Source: Impatiens glandulifera (lineage: Eukaryota > Streptophyta > Magnoliopsida > Ericales > Balsaminaceae). From it: a stretch of DNA of 64,000 nucleotides. Numbering within the stretch: the first letter of the stretch is position 1; each line of letters begins with the position of its first letter. The translations under genes were made by a program, and so were the position numbers. The stretch spans positions 52,331,852 through 52,395,851 of the forward strand of contig NC_061867.1 in assembly GCF_907164915.1 (NCBI RefSeq), given 5' to 3'. Below are positions 62,465-64,000 of the stretch, in pieces. The notes beneath the pieces were generated by a model that made no database searches, was not told the origin of the DNA, and was given only the letters and a program-made list of their open reading frames with translations.

Positions 62465-62467
62465 TTA

Positions 62468-63450
62468 GAGCATCAGCAGCGCAAATGACTTCTGCCCTCT
62501 TATTTTGTCAAATTAATGTTCCACCTCAGCATAAAGCGGGCACATATTATAATTGGGCAAAACACTCCAATGCTTCTGCCCGCTCTCTTATCTAAATAAT
62601 TTAAAGGTGTTTTAAATAAATAACTAATTTATACTATTATAACTAATATTCCTATATTATAGGAAAATTTAAGAATATATATTTATTAATTAAATATATA
62701 ATTTGAAATATTTTTATAATTTGAAATATATTATAATATTAAAAACTAAAAATGACCTACATAAAAACTGAAAATGACATACATAAATAAAATATTCCAT
62801 CATAAAACTGAAAATGACATACATAAATAAAATATTCCATCATTCAACGATTAAGATCTCCTTTTAGCAATTAAATATATATATATAACTAATATTAAAT
62901 AAATTGAAATATAAAATATTTTTATAATTTAAAATATATTATAATATTAAAAATATAAGAATAAATTTGTGAATATATAACTAATATTCCTATATTATAG
63001 GAAAATTTGAAAATATATAACTAATATTTCTATATTATAATAAAATATAAAATATTTTTATAATTTAAAATATATTATAATATTATTATAATTTAATATA
63101 TAATTAATATTATTATAATTTAATATATAATTAATATTATTATAATTTAATATATAATTAATATTCCTATTTTATAGTAAAACTCTAGAATATATATTTA
63201 TTTAATGTTATTGTAATGTTACTTAAAAATATAGTAGAAAAAAATATTATAATTAAATATATAAGTAATATTCTTATATTATATAATATATTATATTATA
63301 TAATGATGAAAAAGTCAGAGGAGGGCATGACCGGCATAGGCACGACCCTCTTTTTGCTTTTATCTACAATGCAAAAAATGAAAAAAAACCAATGACCTGC
63401 CCTTTTTCACGCTGTCCCATGTGGGCACAGGTCATGCGCTGGAGATGCTC
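62468..63450. mobile_element. PIF/Harbinger-type MITE
   Basis: 983 bp between GAGCATCAGCAGCGCA and TGCGCTGGAGATGCTC, with TTA on both sides (62465-62467, 63451-63453). Inner G+C-rich blocks near both ends (GCCCGCTCTC; GAGGGCATGACCGGCATAGG) flank an AT-rich centre with tandem ATATATAATTAATATT.. and AAATAAAATATTCCATCAT units. No transposase. Confidence 0.88.
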
Positions 63451-63485
63451 TTAGACCTATAAATGACAATGGGTACAAATCGATA

Positions 63486-63995
63486 AATGAATTTGTGATT
63501 CTAGTTTTTGATGAGTCTAGGATCCAAATATATTTATCATGCATGAGTCCTAATATATTTATTTTAAAATATGAAGTAATAAATAATAATATATATTAGT
63601 TGTGTTCTAATATTAATCTCAAAATATTGAGTTGATTTATCATCATTGCAATGAGCTTCATTGACCTAGACTTTTGTGGATCCTCACAATTGAGGCATTC
63701 TCTTCAACGACCAACTATTTGGGTTGTTGAAAAAATGGGTTATTAATTAATATAAATCACATTAATAATAGGCCCCAACGTAGTCAAGCATACCACCTTA
63801 ACCTAATTGAAAGGTCAAGTTCTCAAAAAAAAACTATTTGACAAGACCTTTTTTAAACATTTTCTAAACAACCATTGAGTGCACGTTTGAAACTCTTAAA
63901 GCACTTACTAAATAACCTAAACACATGGTTAAGTTTCGGTATGTTCAGTGACATTATAATTATTCGTGTTTTTATATTATTTTTATTGGTAGAAA
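63486..63995 (+). repeat. Direct repeat copy 2 (about 510 bp)
   Basis: Same order of landmarks as copy 1 (TGTGGATCCTCACAATTG, CCAACTATTTGGGTTGTTGA, AAGCATACCACCTTAACC), with point changes and small indels. It runs to within a few bases of the window edge and may continue. Confidence 0.85.
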
Positions 63996-64000
63996 AACGA

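Overview
The window reads as nuclear DNA of a flowering plant, most likely a eudicot. It is very AT-rich, its genes have many introns with plant-type splice sites, and its repeats are of plant type (copia and gypsy retrotransposons, hAT, PIF/Harbinger and short inverted-repeat elements, tRNA-like SINEs). The species cannot be named from what is visible. All gene models below were built by hand by joining exons at GT/AG sites, and every complete model sums to a whole number of codons.

Left edge (1-1.8 kb): the first exon of a probable RING-variant (RINGv) zinc-finger gene on the minus strand, with a decayed Ty3/gypsy fragment in or next to its intron. 1.8-13.3 kb is gene-poor. It holds a coding-free LTR element of about 5.4 kb (5349-10752), a third inverted LTR fragment beside it, two foldback MITEs and a degenerate DUF4283-type fragment.

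13.3-35.5 kb is the centre of interest: two direct copies of the nucleoporin gene NUP98, separated by a young Ale-like copia element (20539-25183). The right copy (27.25-35.45 kb, 12 coding exons, 976 aa) is complete: FG repeats, a GLEBS motif (the RAE1/Gle2-binding segment) and the C-terminal autoproteolytic domain ending in HFS. The left copy (13.34-19.38 kb) has lost every exon for the C-terminal domain. Instead its GLEBS exon is amplified to six open copies plus one decayed copy, interleaved with FG exons, two of which are hybrids of different parental exons. All internal exons are phase 1-1, so a 730-aa multi-GLEBS protein without a pore-anchoring domain can be read. An additional exon with an in-frame stop would cut the product to 155 aa. 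I know of no described plant gene with this organisation, and it is the best candidate here for something new.

35.5-54 kb: two tandem cinnamyl alcohol dehydrogenase genes (minus strand, 355 and 356 aa, same six-exon structure, both resembling Arabidopsis CAD1). Between them lie a 79-aa plant defensin gene in two short exons (46347-46667), a 3.36-kb hAT transposon with a damaged transposase, and SINE, MITE and microsatellite sequence.

54-64 kb is nested repeat: copia (TNT1-94/Tork-like) fragments in both orientations, a hAT-like insert, and a giant foldback (about 57.5-61.4 kb) whose two arms are complementary arrays of short ACGT-centred repeats, split by a hAT-type MITE with a perfect 8-bp target duplication. 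The right end carries two direct copies of a roughly 0.5-kb repeat on either side of a PIF/Harbinger-type MITE.
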